From Candidatus Saccharimonadota bacterium (GTDB lineage Bacteria > Patescibacteriota > Saccharimonadia > Saccharimonadales > Saccharimonadaceae): a DNA stretch of 6,025 nucleotides. The first letter of the stretch is position 1, and every line of letters begins with the position of its first letter. Below the pieces are notes generated by a model. The model was not told the DNA's origin, did no database searches, and worked only from the letters and a program-made list of their open reading frames with translations. Where the stretch lies: contig WRLZ01000045.1 in assembly GCA_009777365.1 (NCBI GenBank), forward strand, positions 1 to 6,025, read 5' to 3'. A program made the position numbers and the translations under genes. This document shows, piece after piece, positions 1-5,886 of this stretch.

Positions 1-699
1 ATAATATCCTTAATGGCCGGAATGGATTTGGCTGATATATGCGGTGATGTCAGAGTTGGCCATTGCGATGCGTGGGATACACCGGTGTTCGCCGATCAAG
101 CGGATCTTGACGAAAGTCTGGCCGCGGTGGAGAGTGTGTTTGGAACGCCGACGAGTCCGACTACGGGCACTTTCTACAATATTGGCTTTGCCGATTTTCA
201 AGATATTGTGGAAAACGACATCATCAAGGATGTGTTGGACGTTACGCGCAGGCCCCTTCACAATATAGTTATAGAGGATTTCTTCCCGGCTGATATTCTA
301 AACAACTTTGATTTCAATCTTGCCGGACAGCCAAATCTCGGCGTTGTTACGCCGGACATCAATTCTTCGACCAATAGCCTTGTCTGGACACTTCCTGAGC
401 TTCATGGAAATTCCGCAGCAGTTTTGCGATATACTTTGACTTTGCGCGATATGAATGACGAGAGTCTCATTGACCGAACATTCAGCACAAACGAGAGAGT
501 CGTGCTGAATTATGAAGACGACGATGGAGACCCTCACACGGTTATATTGGACAATAGCCCAAGCGTTCGATTGGTAAGAGTTCCCGGTCCGCCGAATACC
601 GCGGGGATGCTTCTTCGCAACCCATTTGTGGTTGGTGGCTTTGGTCTTGCGATAGCCTTCACTTTGTTCGCGTTGACCCGAAAGCAGAAAATCGCTTAA
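1..699 (+). CDS. Sortase-anchored surface protein, C-terminal part (5' end outside the window)
   Basis: The frame is open from base 1 with no stop before the ATG at 13, and no ribosome-binding site can be seen, so I read this as the 3' end of a longer gene (232 visible codons). Residues about 50-80 (visible numbering), around GTFYNIGFADFQDIV, resemble the last helix of a von Willebrand factor A domain. Residues about 85-195 (NIVIEDFFPADI, then LVWTLPELHGNSAAVLRYTL) have the spacing of a DUF11-like beta-sandwich found in Gram-positive adhesins and pilins; both are pattern matches from memory. The C-terminus is a cell-wall sorting signal: PPNTAG at 197-202, a hydrophobic span (FVVGGFGLAIAFTLFAL) and a basic tail (RKQK). 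The protein should be secreted, cleaved after Thr and linked to the envelope. The sortase gene follows directly and is the obvious partner. Two Cys residues near the window start may form a disulfide. The adhesin role is inferred. Confidence 0.8.
   Translation: MISLMAGMDLADICGDVRVGHCDAWDTPVFADQADLDESLAAVESVFGTPTSPTTGTFYNIGFADFQDIVENDIIKDVLDVTRRPLHNIVIEDFFPADILNNFDFNLAGQPNLGVVTPDINSSTNSLVWTLPELHGNSAAVLRYTLTLRDMNDESLIDRTFSTNERVVLNYEDDDGDPHTVILDNSPSVRLVRVPGPPNTAGMLLRNPFVVGGFGLAIAFTLFALTRKQKIA
589..606 (+). other. Non-canonical sortase recognition motif PPNTAG
   Basis: These six codons sit 36 residues from the C-terminus, just before a hydrophobic span and the basic end RKQK, which is the standard layout of a sorting signal. 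The motif departs from LPXTG: Pro replaces Leu at position 1 and Ala replaces Gly at position 5. The NTA part matches the LPNTA-type signals known for class D sortases. Cleavage would be expected between Thr and Ala. Confidence 0.65.
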
Positions 700-702
700 T
701 AT
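673..702 (+). promoter_or_regulatory. Candidate promoter for the sortase-TM2 genes
   Basis: TTGACC (673-678, 5 of 6 consensus positions) lies 18 nt from TAATAT (697-702), partly inside the last codons of the surface-protein gene. A transcript would start near 709 and carry the 714-746 stem-loop at its 5' end. The -10 match is modest (4 of 6), and the downstream genes could instead be read from the surface-protein promoter. Low confidence. Confidence 0.3.
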
Positions 703-713
703 AAAAGCGTAAA

Positions 714-746
714 AACGTAAGCATTATTCATCATAGTGCTTACGTT
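714..746 (+). terminator. Stem-loop between surface-protein and sortase genes (possible terminator or attenuator)
   Basis: The arms AACGTAAGCATTAT (714-727) and ATAGTGCTTACGTT (733-746) form a 14-bp stem with a single G-U wobble and a 5-nt loop. The hairpin begins 14 nt after the upstream stop codon. The plus-strand sequence after it (CATAATATTTAA) is AT-rich but lacks a clean U-run, so it is a weak intrinsic terminator at best. It may allow partial read-through into the sortase gene or protect the 3' end of the upstream mRNA. The hairpin itself is seen directly; its role is inferred. Confidence 0.55.
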
Positions 747-776
747 CATAATATTTAATAAAAGAAAACGAAAAAA

Positions 777-1631
777 ATGAATCACATCACAAAAACAATA
801 CCACAAAATCCCCGTACTATCTATTTGGCAGATCTTGTTCTGAAGAAGACAGATTATCCTGCTCCGTATACAGATTACTTTAACAACAATCGGAACAAGA
901 AGTCGAAAAAGCTTCGACAGCCCAAGCAGCTTCCCCCTCAGCTAAACTTTATACAGACTAGGCATACAGTAAGTCGAAAAATTTCTCCAATCGCGATTCT
1001 TCGTGTCGCTTTAATATCGGCTGTTCTCGTGATAGCGGGGTTCTTGGCTTTTGATACTTGGACTGTAAACAATAACAATAGGATTGTCGAGCCAGTATCG
1101 GCCATTAGCGAAAGCGGGGCCGGTACGCAAAACAACAGTATTGTCGCTGATGTTGTTGATAGCGATCAAGGCGTGGTCGCTACGACGGCAAATGCGGTCG
1201 GGCGCATTAAAATACCATCGATTGGAGTTGATGCGCGTATTTTGAGCGCGGGATTGGATAATCAGGGGAATATTGCGGCACCGGCAACCAATTATGATAC
1301 GGCATGGTTCAGCAACAGTTCGCAACCCGGCGAAAACGGCGCCGCATTTATCAGCGGGCATGTTGGAGTGGGAGAACCGGGTGTCTTTGAGAGCCTTTCT
1401 CAATTGAAACATGGCGACACAATTGTAATAGAATGGGTCGGAGGCGTTAGTCTGACTTATGTTGTTCGGGAGATTAAAACTGCGCCGCTTTATGAGTTAG
1501 ACATGAGGGAGGCTTTGTCGGTTTATCCAGGATACGCTAAGGGTCTTAATATAATGACATGCGCGGGTACATATGACAGGCAGGCCGGGACTTACGACCA
1601 CAGAACGACGATATTTGCTGTTATGGAATAG
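777..1631 (+). CDS. Membrane-anchored sortase, class F/E-like
   Basis: A cysteine transpeptidase that cleaves sorting signals of secreted proteins and joins them to the envelope. At 284 residues it has a long cytoplasmic N-terminus (1-69, Lys/Arg/Asn-rich around 36-50), one membrane segment (about 70-92), a linker (93-140) and a sortase beta-barrel (about 141-284). The catalytic residues are visible: His195 in ISGHVGVG, Cys262 in IMTCAGTYD and Arg276 in YDHRTTIFA. The TC-G-YD-YDHR arrangement resembles class F enzymes of actinobacteria, but I assign the class only tentatively. It lies 77 nt downstream of a gene ending in a sorting signal and 40 nt upstream of a TM2 gene, probably in one operon with the latter. 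The ATG at 777 has only an A-rich, purine-rich leader and no Shine-Dalgarno sequence. No better start precedes the membrane segment, so I keep it. Confidence 0.92.
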   Translation: MNHITKTIPQNPRTIYLADLVLKKTDYPAPYTDYFNNNRNKKSKKLRQPKQLPPQLNFIQTRHTVSRKISPIAILRVALISAVLVIAGFLAFDTWTVNNNNRIVEPVSAISESGAGTQNNSIVADVVDSDQGVVATTANAVGRIKIPSIGVDARILSAGLDNQGNIAAPATNYDTAWFSNSSQPGENGAAFISGHVGVGEPGVFESLSQLKHGDTIVIEWVGGVSLTYVVREIKTAPLYELDMREALSVYPGYAKGLNIMTCAGTYDRQAGTYDHRTTIFAVME

Positions 1632-1660
1632 CGAGTGGAACAGAATGGAAATTAAAGAAG

Positions 1661-1666
1661 AAAGGA
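1661..1666 (+). promoter_or_regulatory. Ribosome-binding site fixing the TM2-gene start
   Basis: AAAGGA lies 5 nt before the ATG at 1672. The earlier in-frame ATGs at 1573 (inside the sortase gene) and 1645 lack such a site, so 1672 is the preferred start. Confidence 0.6.
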
Positions 1667-1671
1667 TTTTA

Positions 1672-2103
1672 ATGGATCATCAATATGGACAAAATCAGCA
1701 TGGGCACAATCAACCCCCCACACACCCTCAACCGGTAGCAGCTCCCGGTGCCAAGTCATCAACGGCGGCAGGGTTACTGGGTATATTCCTGGGGCAGTTC
1801 GGGGTGCATAGCTTTTATCTAGGGTACAAGAGGGACGGTATCATTCACGTGGCCTTGTTTGGGGTCGGGTTGGCGTTGTTTATCGTGTCGAGTATCATGT
1901 TGGCAGGGTCAATGTCGGTTCAGTCGATCATAAGCGGAGCATATGCCTCGAGAGTGGCGATGGCGGGTATCTTCTCGACCATTGCTTGGATCGTCATGGC
2001 GGGTAACGGGATATGGGGGTTGGTCGAGGGGATTCTTATATTGACCAAGCCCAAGAGCGGCAAGTATGCACAGGATGCCAGCGGCAACGCTTTGGCGCAG
2101 TAG
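1672..2103 (+). CDS. TM2 domain-containing membrane protein
   Basis: The 143-residue product has a hydrophilic N-terminus rich in His, Gln, Asn and Pro (1-27), then the TM2 signature: GLLGIFLGQFGVHSFYLGY (34-52) with the characteristic G-x-FG-x-H-x-FYLG core. Further membrane segments lie at about 56-79 and 96-124, and the domain closes with GIWGLVEGILIL, typical of TM2 proteins. The extra hydrophobic block between (about 60-110) makes it longer than the minimal two-helix TM2 unit; three or four spans are possible. TM2 proteins are widespread but their biochemical role is not settled, so I assign none. The gene follows the sortase by 40 nt on the same strand and ends at a strong terminator, so it is probably the last gene of that operon. 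The ATG at 1645 would add nine residues. Confidence 0.88.
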   Translation: MDHQYGQNQHGHNQPPTHPQPVAAPGAKSSTAAGLLGIFLGQFGVHSFYLGYKRDGIIHVALFGVGLALFIVSSIMLAGSMSVQSIISGAYASRVAMAGIFSTIAWIVMAGNGIWGLVEGILILTKPKSGKYAQDASGNALAQ

Positions 2104-2120
2104 GGGGAGGATTGATAATA

Positions 2121-2153
2121 AAACCCGCAGATGAAAAGGTCGTCTGCGGGTTT
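2121..2153. terminator. Bidirectional Rho-independent terminator
   Basis: AAACCCGCAGA (2121-2131) and TCTGCGGGTTT (2143-2153) are perfect inverted repeats. The stem extends inward through a T-G wobble, a G-C pair and an A-T pair to a 5-nt loop. The plus-strand tail reads TTTAGGTTTT, and the minus-strand tail reads TTTTATTATC. It sits 17 nt after the TM2 stop and 13 nt after the stop of the convergent LtaS-like gene, so it can serve both. Confidence 0.92.
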
Positions 2154-2166
2154 AGGTTTTGAGAAA

Positions 2167-4047
2167 TTATTTGAAGAATCGGGTGGATTGGGCGAAGCGT
2201 CGGCCACTCAGGACGTCGAAGTTGATGAGTTCGTATTCGGTGAGAACTATAGATGGGGCGGGGTATTGATCTTGGAAATAGAAATGGGCAAAGATTGGAT
2301 ATTTCTTTTTCATGTCGTCCAACATGAAGTGGAAAGGGGATTTCTCTACGCCGAGGAGGTCGAGGAGAAGGGTGGTGATGTAGTTCGGGGTGATGGTGTT
2401 GACTTCAATTTGGTTCTCGAGGTCGAAGTTTGCATAGAAGAGGATGGGCGTGCTTTGGCGGAGTTCGTAGGGCAGGTTGTCGTATTGATATGGGAGATGG
2501 TCTCCCCAGAAAACCAGTACGACTTTTTTACCAAGGTTGTTCAGTTCGTCAACAAGGAAGCCGAGAGCCAGGTCGGATTCGTGGAGCGACTCAAGGTAGT
2601 TGTTGATTTGCTGATTGATATGAGGTTCGACATTCGCAGTGGAGTTGAAGCCGCGAGCATTAGCTGGAGTATCATGGAATGGCAGATGGTTTTGCATTGT
2701 AACCATGAAGATGAATTGGTTGTCGTCGGTAGAGTTAAGCTGGTAGAGGAGTTGGCGGTAGGCGGAATAGTCGGAGATGTATTCGCGATCGTCCGGGCGG
2801 ATGCTGTCTTGATATGTGAAGCCAGTTTGGTCTATGAAAGCGTCGAAGCCAAAATTTTGATAGACAATATCGCGCTTGTACATTGAGGCGCCGTAGGGGT
2901 GCATGCCGACAGTGCGGTAGCCGCGTTCACCGAGAAATCTGGCAAAAGACGGGAAATTATTATTGCGGGAAACCATGTGGGTATAGGGGATGATGCCGGA
3001 GGTGAAGAAATTGGAGAAGCCGGTAAGAGCCTCAAATTCGACATTGGCGGTGCCGCCAGCAAATTCACTGGTGAAGATATTACCATGGGGGTTTTGCGAT
3101 TGCAGTCTATGAAGATTGGGCAAGAGTTCATGATCGCTCTCGAATGGGTAGAACTCAGTGACTTTTGTGGCGTCGAAGAATGATTCATTCATGACAAAAA
3201 TGATATTGATGTCTTCGTCGGCTAGGTCGATGCGATCTTTGTTTTCGCGATCGGCGACGGTTTGGTATTTCTTCGAGATTTGCTCGATGGATTCGCGGCT
3301 GTAATTCGCAGGCTCTTCCATGCGGCGAGACTGGAGATTGTAGATAAAGCCGATGAGAAAGCCGTTTCTCCGATAGTTTTCGGTTTGGTTCCAGGCGACA
3401 AATTCGGATCTGAGGAAATCGTTCCAGACGCGGTTGCCTTTGGTATTGCGAATGAAATGGGTGCCGGCAATGAGGAATGTGGCGGCGACAGCTACCAGGC
3501 AGACTCGAGTGATGATACGGGATTTTTTGCTGAACTTGGCGGGGAGTTTTCGGTTGATGAATCTGTGAAGAAGGATGGAGGAAAAGACGATAGCGGCGGC
3601 GGCAATGATATTTATAATAAGGCTAAGAATGCCGACCATGCCTATGAGAGATCCGGATTCGGTAACCATGCCGAAATCTTCGGGGAGGAGCGGGGCGTCG
3701 CGGTAGATGATTTTGTTATAGTTTGTATACATGAGGAGGATAAAAATGGAGGCTGTAACGCCGCCAGCAACAAAAACATTGCCGAAAATGCCCGCGAAGA
3801 ATACGATTATGGCGAAGATGATGAGGGCGCTGTAGAAAAAGACTCGCGGACGCTCGAGGAGCATGTCCCAGACGGGGCCAAAGGAGTTTAGATTATGGCG
3901 ATATTCTATGAAGATCAAGATGAGGATGGAGATGACGACGGCGAAGGCGACAGAGATGGCGACGAGCGTGCGCGTCGGCGTGAAGAATTGTTTTATATTA
4001 ACCTTAAGCTGTTTAATACGACCCTTTATTTGGCTCATTTTAATCAT
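2167..4047 (-). CDS. LTA synthase-family membrane phosphoglycerol transferase (LtaS-like)
   Basis: A polytopic membrane enzyme of the alkaline-phosphatase/sulfatase fold. LtaS relatives move glycerophosphate from phosphatidylglycerol onto a growing polymer outside the cell. Numbered from the ATG at 4047 (626 residues), five membrane segments lie at about 27-47, 69-86, 91-108, 134-161 and 178-198, as in LtaS. An extracellular catalytic domain follows (about 275-600). Visible active-site positions: Glu288 (MNESFFD), nucleophile Thr333 (GGTANVEFE), His383 and Arg392 (MHPYGASMYKRD), His454 (QNHLPF), and Asp516-His517 (WGDHLP). The position matching S. aureus LtaS Trp354 is Tyr390. Length and layout fit the family. 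I chose 4047 because the upstream ATG (4059) overlaps the -10 box; 4038 is also possible. The gene is transcribed singly, away from the mscL operon. Glycerophosphate polymer synthesis is inferred; related enzymes act as primases or modify other glycans. Confidence 0.9.
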   Translation of the reverse strand: MIKMSQIKGRIKQLKVNIKQFFTPTRTLVAISVAFAVVISILILIFIEYRHNLNSFGPVWDMLLERPRVFFYSALIIFAIIVFFAGIFGNVFVAGGVTASIFILLMYTNYNKIIYRDAPLLPEDFGMVTESGSLIGMVGILSLIINIIAAAAIVFSSILLHRFINRKLPAKFSKKSRIITRVCLVAVAATFLIAGTHFIRNTKGNRVWNDFLRSEFVAWNQTENYRRNGFLIGFIYNLQSRRMEEPANYSRESIEQISKKYQTVADRENKDRIDLADEDINIIFVMNESFFDATKVTEFYPFESDHELLPNLHRLQSQNPHGNIFTSEFAGGTANVEFEALTGFSNFFTSGIIPYTHMVSRNNNFPSFARFLGERGYRTVGMHPYGASMYKRDIVYQNFGFDAFIDQTGFTYQDSIRPDDREYISDYSAYRQLLYQLNSTDDNQFIFMVTMQNHLPFHDTPANARGFNSTANVEPHINQQINNYLESLHESDLALGFLVDELNNLGKKVVLVFWGDHLPYQYDNLPYELRQSTPILFYANFDLENQIEVNTITPNYITTLLLDLLGVEKSPFHFMLDDMKKKYPIFAHFYFQDQYPAPSIVLTEYELINFDVLSGRRFAQSTRFFK

Positions 4048-4057
4048 ATGTATATTC

Positions 4058-4087
4058 ATTATACCATAAAAGGGAGGGGCGGTTCAA
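4058..4087 (-). promoter_or_regulatory. Promoter of the LtaS-like gene, extended -10
   Basis: On the minus strand, TTGAAC (4087-4082) and a perfect TATAAT (4063-4058) are 18 nt apart, with TGG directly before the -10 (extended -10). Transcription should begin near 4051, leaving about 4 nt before the ATG at 4047 or about 13 nt before the ATG at 4038, and no Shine-Dalgarno sequence. The ATG at 4059 lies inside the -10 element. Confidence 0.75.
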
Positions 4088-4094
4088 ATTCGGA

Positions 4095-4123
4095 TTTTCA
4101 TTTTTGGGAAAACGTGGTAATAT
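4095..4123 (+). promoter_or_regulatory. Promoter of the 7TM-mscL-MBL operon, extended -10, leaderless
   Basis: TTTTCA (4095-4100, 4 of 6) is followed after 17 nt by TAATAT (4118-4123), preceded by TGG (4115-4117) as an extended -10. The ATG at 4129 lies 6 nt after the hexamer, at the expected transcription start, so the mRNA would have essentially no leader. No Shine-Dalgarno sequence is present upstream. Confidence 0.65.
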
Positions 4124-4128
4124 GAGAT

Positions 4129-4860
4129 ATGGGAAAGAGGTTCTCGAAGACGTTTTGGTGTTTTTCACCACCAGTGATGCTGGCGACGTTTTTTATTGAG
4201 ACTTTTGGGGCGGTGTATGTGTTTTTACGATATAAAAATACGCAGATTACAAGGATTATTATAGCGCTTCTTTTTTGTCTTGGGATTTTTCAGTTGGCGG
4301 AGTATTTTATTTGCGAGGGAGGGATTGCGCTACCGGGGTTGGTTTGGGCGAGAATAGGATATGTGGCGATTACGCTGCTTCCGCCGCTTGGGATTAGTTT
4401 GGCTATGGCGATAGCCAGGAAGCGCTCGAGGACTGGGCAGGTAGCTTTATATGTTATCGCGACGGGTTTTATAATGTATTTTCTTTTCGTAAAGAACGCG
4501 CTTGTGGCGGAAATTTGCGCGGGGAATTATGTTATTTTTGAGTCAAATCATTCGCATATACATTATGGACTGTATTATTACAGTTTGTTGATGGTGGGGG
4601 TTTGGATGTGTTTTAATTGGGCGAGGGAAGCCAAGGAGAAGAATGTACGTTCGGCGCTGACATGGCTTGGGGGAGGGTATCTTGCTTTCATGCTACCGAC
4701 GGCTCTGGTGAATATTGTAGAGCCGGCAACGCTTGCGGCGATTCCGTCGATTATGTGCGGGTTCGCGGTTGTTCTTGCTTTGGTGTTGATTTTTAAGGTT
4801 GCGCCGAAGGTTTGCGAGAAGAGGGAATGGGGAAAGTTAAGCAAAAAGGAGATAGGATGA
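4129..4860 (+). CDS. Seven-transmembrane protein of unknown function
   Basis: The 243-residue product is almost entirely membrane-embedded. Seven hydrophobic segments are visible at about 14-34, 41-60, 72-96, 104-122, 147-164, 176-197 and 203-224, followed by a basic C-terminal tail (KVCEKREWGKLSKK). The segment QLAEYFIC, then WARIGYVAITLLPPLGISL, resembles the N-terminal 7TM sensor module attached to some histidine kinases, but no kinase or other output domain follows. The similarity is recalled from memory, and I assign no function. The loop at about 126-146 contains His141, His143 and His145 (SNHSHIHYG). It is the first gene of an operon: its TGA stop overlaps the mscL ATG (ATGA), suggesting translational coupling. 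The start follows a -10 box by 6 nt, consistent with a leaderless transcript. Several GGG and GCG codons give it a G-rich coding strand, shared with the two genes after it. Confidence 0.75.
   Translation: MGKRFSKTFWCFSPPVMLATFFIETFGAVYVFLRYKNTQITRIIIALLFCLGIFQLAEYFICEGGIALPGLVWARIGYVAITLLPPLGISLAMAIARKRSRTGQVALYVIATGFIMYFLFVKNALVAEICAGNYVIFESNHSHIHYGLYYYSLLMVGVWMCFNWAREAKEKNVRSALTWLGGGYLAFMLPTALVNIVEPATLAAIPSIMCGFAVVLALVLIFKVAPKVCEKREWGKLSKKEIG
4846..4851 (+). promoter_or_regulatory. Ribosome-binding site of mscL
   Basis: AAGGAG sits 5 nt before the ATG at 4857, inside the last codons of the 7TM gene. It fixes the start there and not at the upstream in-frame ATG at 4812, because 4857 also restores the canonical MscL N-terminus (MIKDFKEFIARG). 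Confidence 0.85.
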
Positions 4861-5261
4861 TAAAGGATTTTAAGGAGTTTATAGCGAGGGGGAGCGTGGT
4901 GGATTTGGCTGTCGCCGTGATTATTGGGGCGGCGTTCGGGCAGATAGTAACGTCGCTGGTGAACAATATTTTGATGCCGATAATCGGCGCTGTGTTTGGT
5001 GGAGTTAATTTCTCGGGGTTTAGCTTGCGGGTTGGAGATGCTAATATCATGTACGGGAACTTTATACAAAGTGTGGTGAATTTCTTGATTATCGCTTTTT
5101 GTATATTCTTGCTCATAAAGGTTATAAACAAGATCGCGATAAAGAAACAGGCAAAGCCAGCGCCGCAGACGGTTGTTGATGAGGAATTGGAAAAGATTAA
5201 GGCTGCGGAAGTGGAGCTACTAAAAGAGATCAGGGATTTGATGAAGAGGGAAAGGAAGTAA
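4857..5261 (+). CDS. mscL: Large-conductance mechanosensitive channel MscL
   Basis: A homopentameric membrane channel that opens under high tension and releases solutes during hypo-osmotic shock. The 134-residue product has the full family layout: amphipathic N-terminal helix MIKDFKEFIARG (1-12), pore-lining TM1 with VVDLAVAVIIGAAFG (14-28) ending near 43, periplasmic-type loop (about 47-66), TM2 (about 68-92), basic cluster KKQAK, and C-terminal bundle helix ending LLKEIRDLMK (121-130). The position matching E. coli Gly22 at the pore constriction is Ala20, as in the M. tuberculosis protein, while Val21 and Gly24 are kept. The C-terminal linker (100-120) is longer and more charged than in E. 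coli. The ATG lies within the stop of the upstream 7TM gene (ATGA) with a good Shine-Dalgarno sequence. The MBL gene follows after 1 nt. Identification is secure. Confidence 0.97.
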   Translation: MIKDFKEFIARGSVVDLAVAVIIGAAFGQIVTSLVNNILMPIIGAVFGGVNFSGFSLRVGDANIMYGNFIQSVVNFLIIAFCIFLLIKVINKIAIKKQAKPAPQTVVDEELEKIKAAEVELLKEIRDLMKRERK

Positions 5262-5262
5262 T

Positions 5263-5886
5263 ATGAAGATAATGAAGTTTGAACATTCGGGATATTTGGT
5301 GGAGAAGGAAGGGCGGGGGGTATTGATTGATCCTGTGGAGCTTGAGAAGAAGTTGCCGGAATTTGACAACATTGATGCGGTAATTATTACACATTTGCAC
5401 GGAGATCATTTTCAGCCGGAAGTTGTGAATAGGATTTGCGAGGTGAATCCGAAGGCTAAGGTTTTTGCGACGGAGGATAATGCGGGGAATATCGATGAGG
5501 CGGAAGTCGCGCGAGATGGCAGGAAGGTTAATGTGGGTGCGTTTGAATTGGGGTTCTTCGGGAAGGATCATGCGGAGATTGTCGAGGGGGAAGTTCCGTG
5601 TCAGAATATTGGGGTGGTGGTTGATGGAGTTTTTGCGACGCCTGGCGATTCGTTCGATAAGCCTCCGGTTGTTCCGAAAATTTTGGCTGTGCCGATTGCG
5701 GCGCCGTGGATGAAGATTCGAGAGGCGATGGATTATATAGGAAGGGCGAGGCCGAATATTGTGGTGCCGGCGCATGACGGGTTAAACTCGGAAATGGGTA
5801 ACACGGTTTGCGATAATTGGATACGGAGGGCTGCTGAGGAGATTGGTGCGGAGTATAGGGGTGTGCATTATGGGGAGATAGACTAG
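5263..5886 (+). CDS. MBL-fold metal-dependent hydrolase (UlaG/COG2220-like)
   Basis: A cytosolic metallo-beta-lactamase-fold enzyme of 207 residues with no signal peptide. The metal-binding set is complete: THLHGDHF (His44, His46, Asp48, His49), His103 in GKDH, Asp129 in PGDS and His171 in VPAHDG. The compact size, the start KIMKFEHSGYLVE and the absence of an added RNA-binding or beta-CASP domain point to the UlaG-like branch (COG2220). Members include lactonases and many enzymes of unknown substrate, so no reaction is assigned. The ATG at 5263 lies 5 nt after AAGGAA and 1 nt after the mscL stop, so it is the third gene of the operon. A second ATG at 5272 is less likely. No terminator hairpin follows the stop; an unrelated-looking open frame begins at once. 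Confidence 0.88.
   Translation: MKIMKFEHSGYLVEKEGRGVLIDPVELEKKLPEFDNIDAVIITHLHGDHFQPEVVNRICEVNPKAKVFATEDNAGNIDEAEVARDGRKVNVGAFELGFFGKDHAEIVEGEVPCQNIGVVVDGVFATPGDSFDKPPVVPKILAVPIAAPWMKIREAMDYIGRARPNIVVPAHDGLNSEMGNTVCDNWIRRAAEEIGAEYRGVHYGEID

Noticed and set aside
2103..2112. Shine-Dalgarno-like GGGGGAGG just after the TM2 stop
   Set aside because: No start codon with a following open frame lies at the right distance; the terminator hairpin follows within 20 nt.
2131..3891. Long plus-strand reading frames opposite the LtaS-like gene (2131-2886, 2899-3183, 3262-3891)
   Set aside because: They are antisense to a gene with clear family motifs, start without ribosome-binding sites, and encode low-complexity Glu/Val/Gly-rich sequence typical of reverse-complemented coding DNA. 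One starts inside the terminator hairpin.
4070..4082. G-rich run (AGGGAGGGGCGG) in the divergent promoter region, as a ribosome-binding site or operator
   Set aside because: It is not followed by a start codon on the plus strand. It falls in the spacer of the minus-strand promoter, and no repeat or symmetry supports an operator.
4578..5131. Minus-strand frames opposite the 7TM and mscL genes
   Set aside because: Both sense genes are better supported (MscL unmistakably). The antisense products show no recognisable domain.
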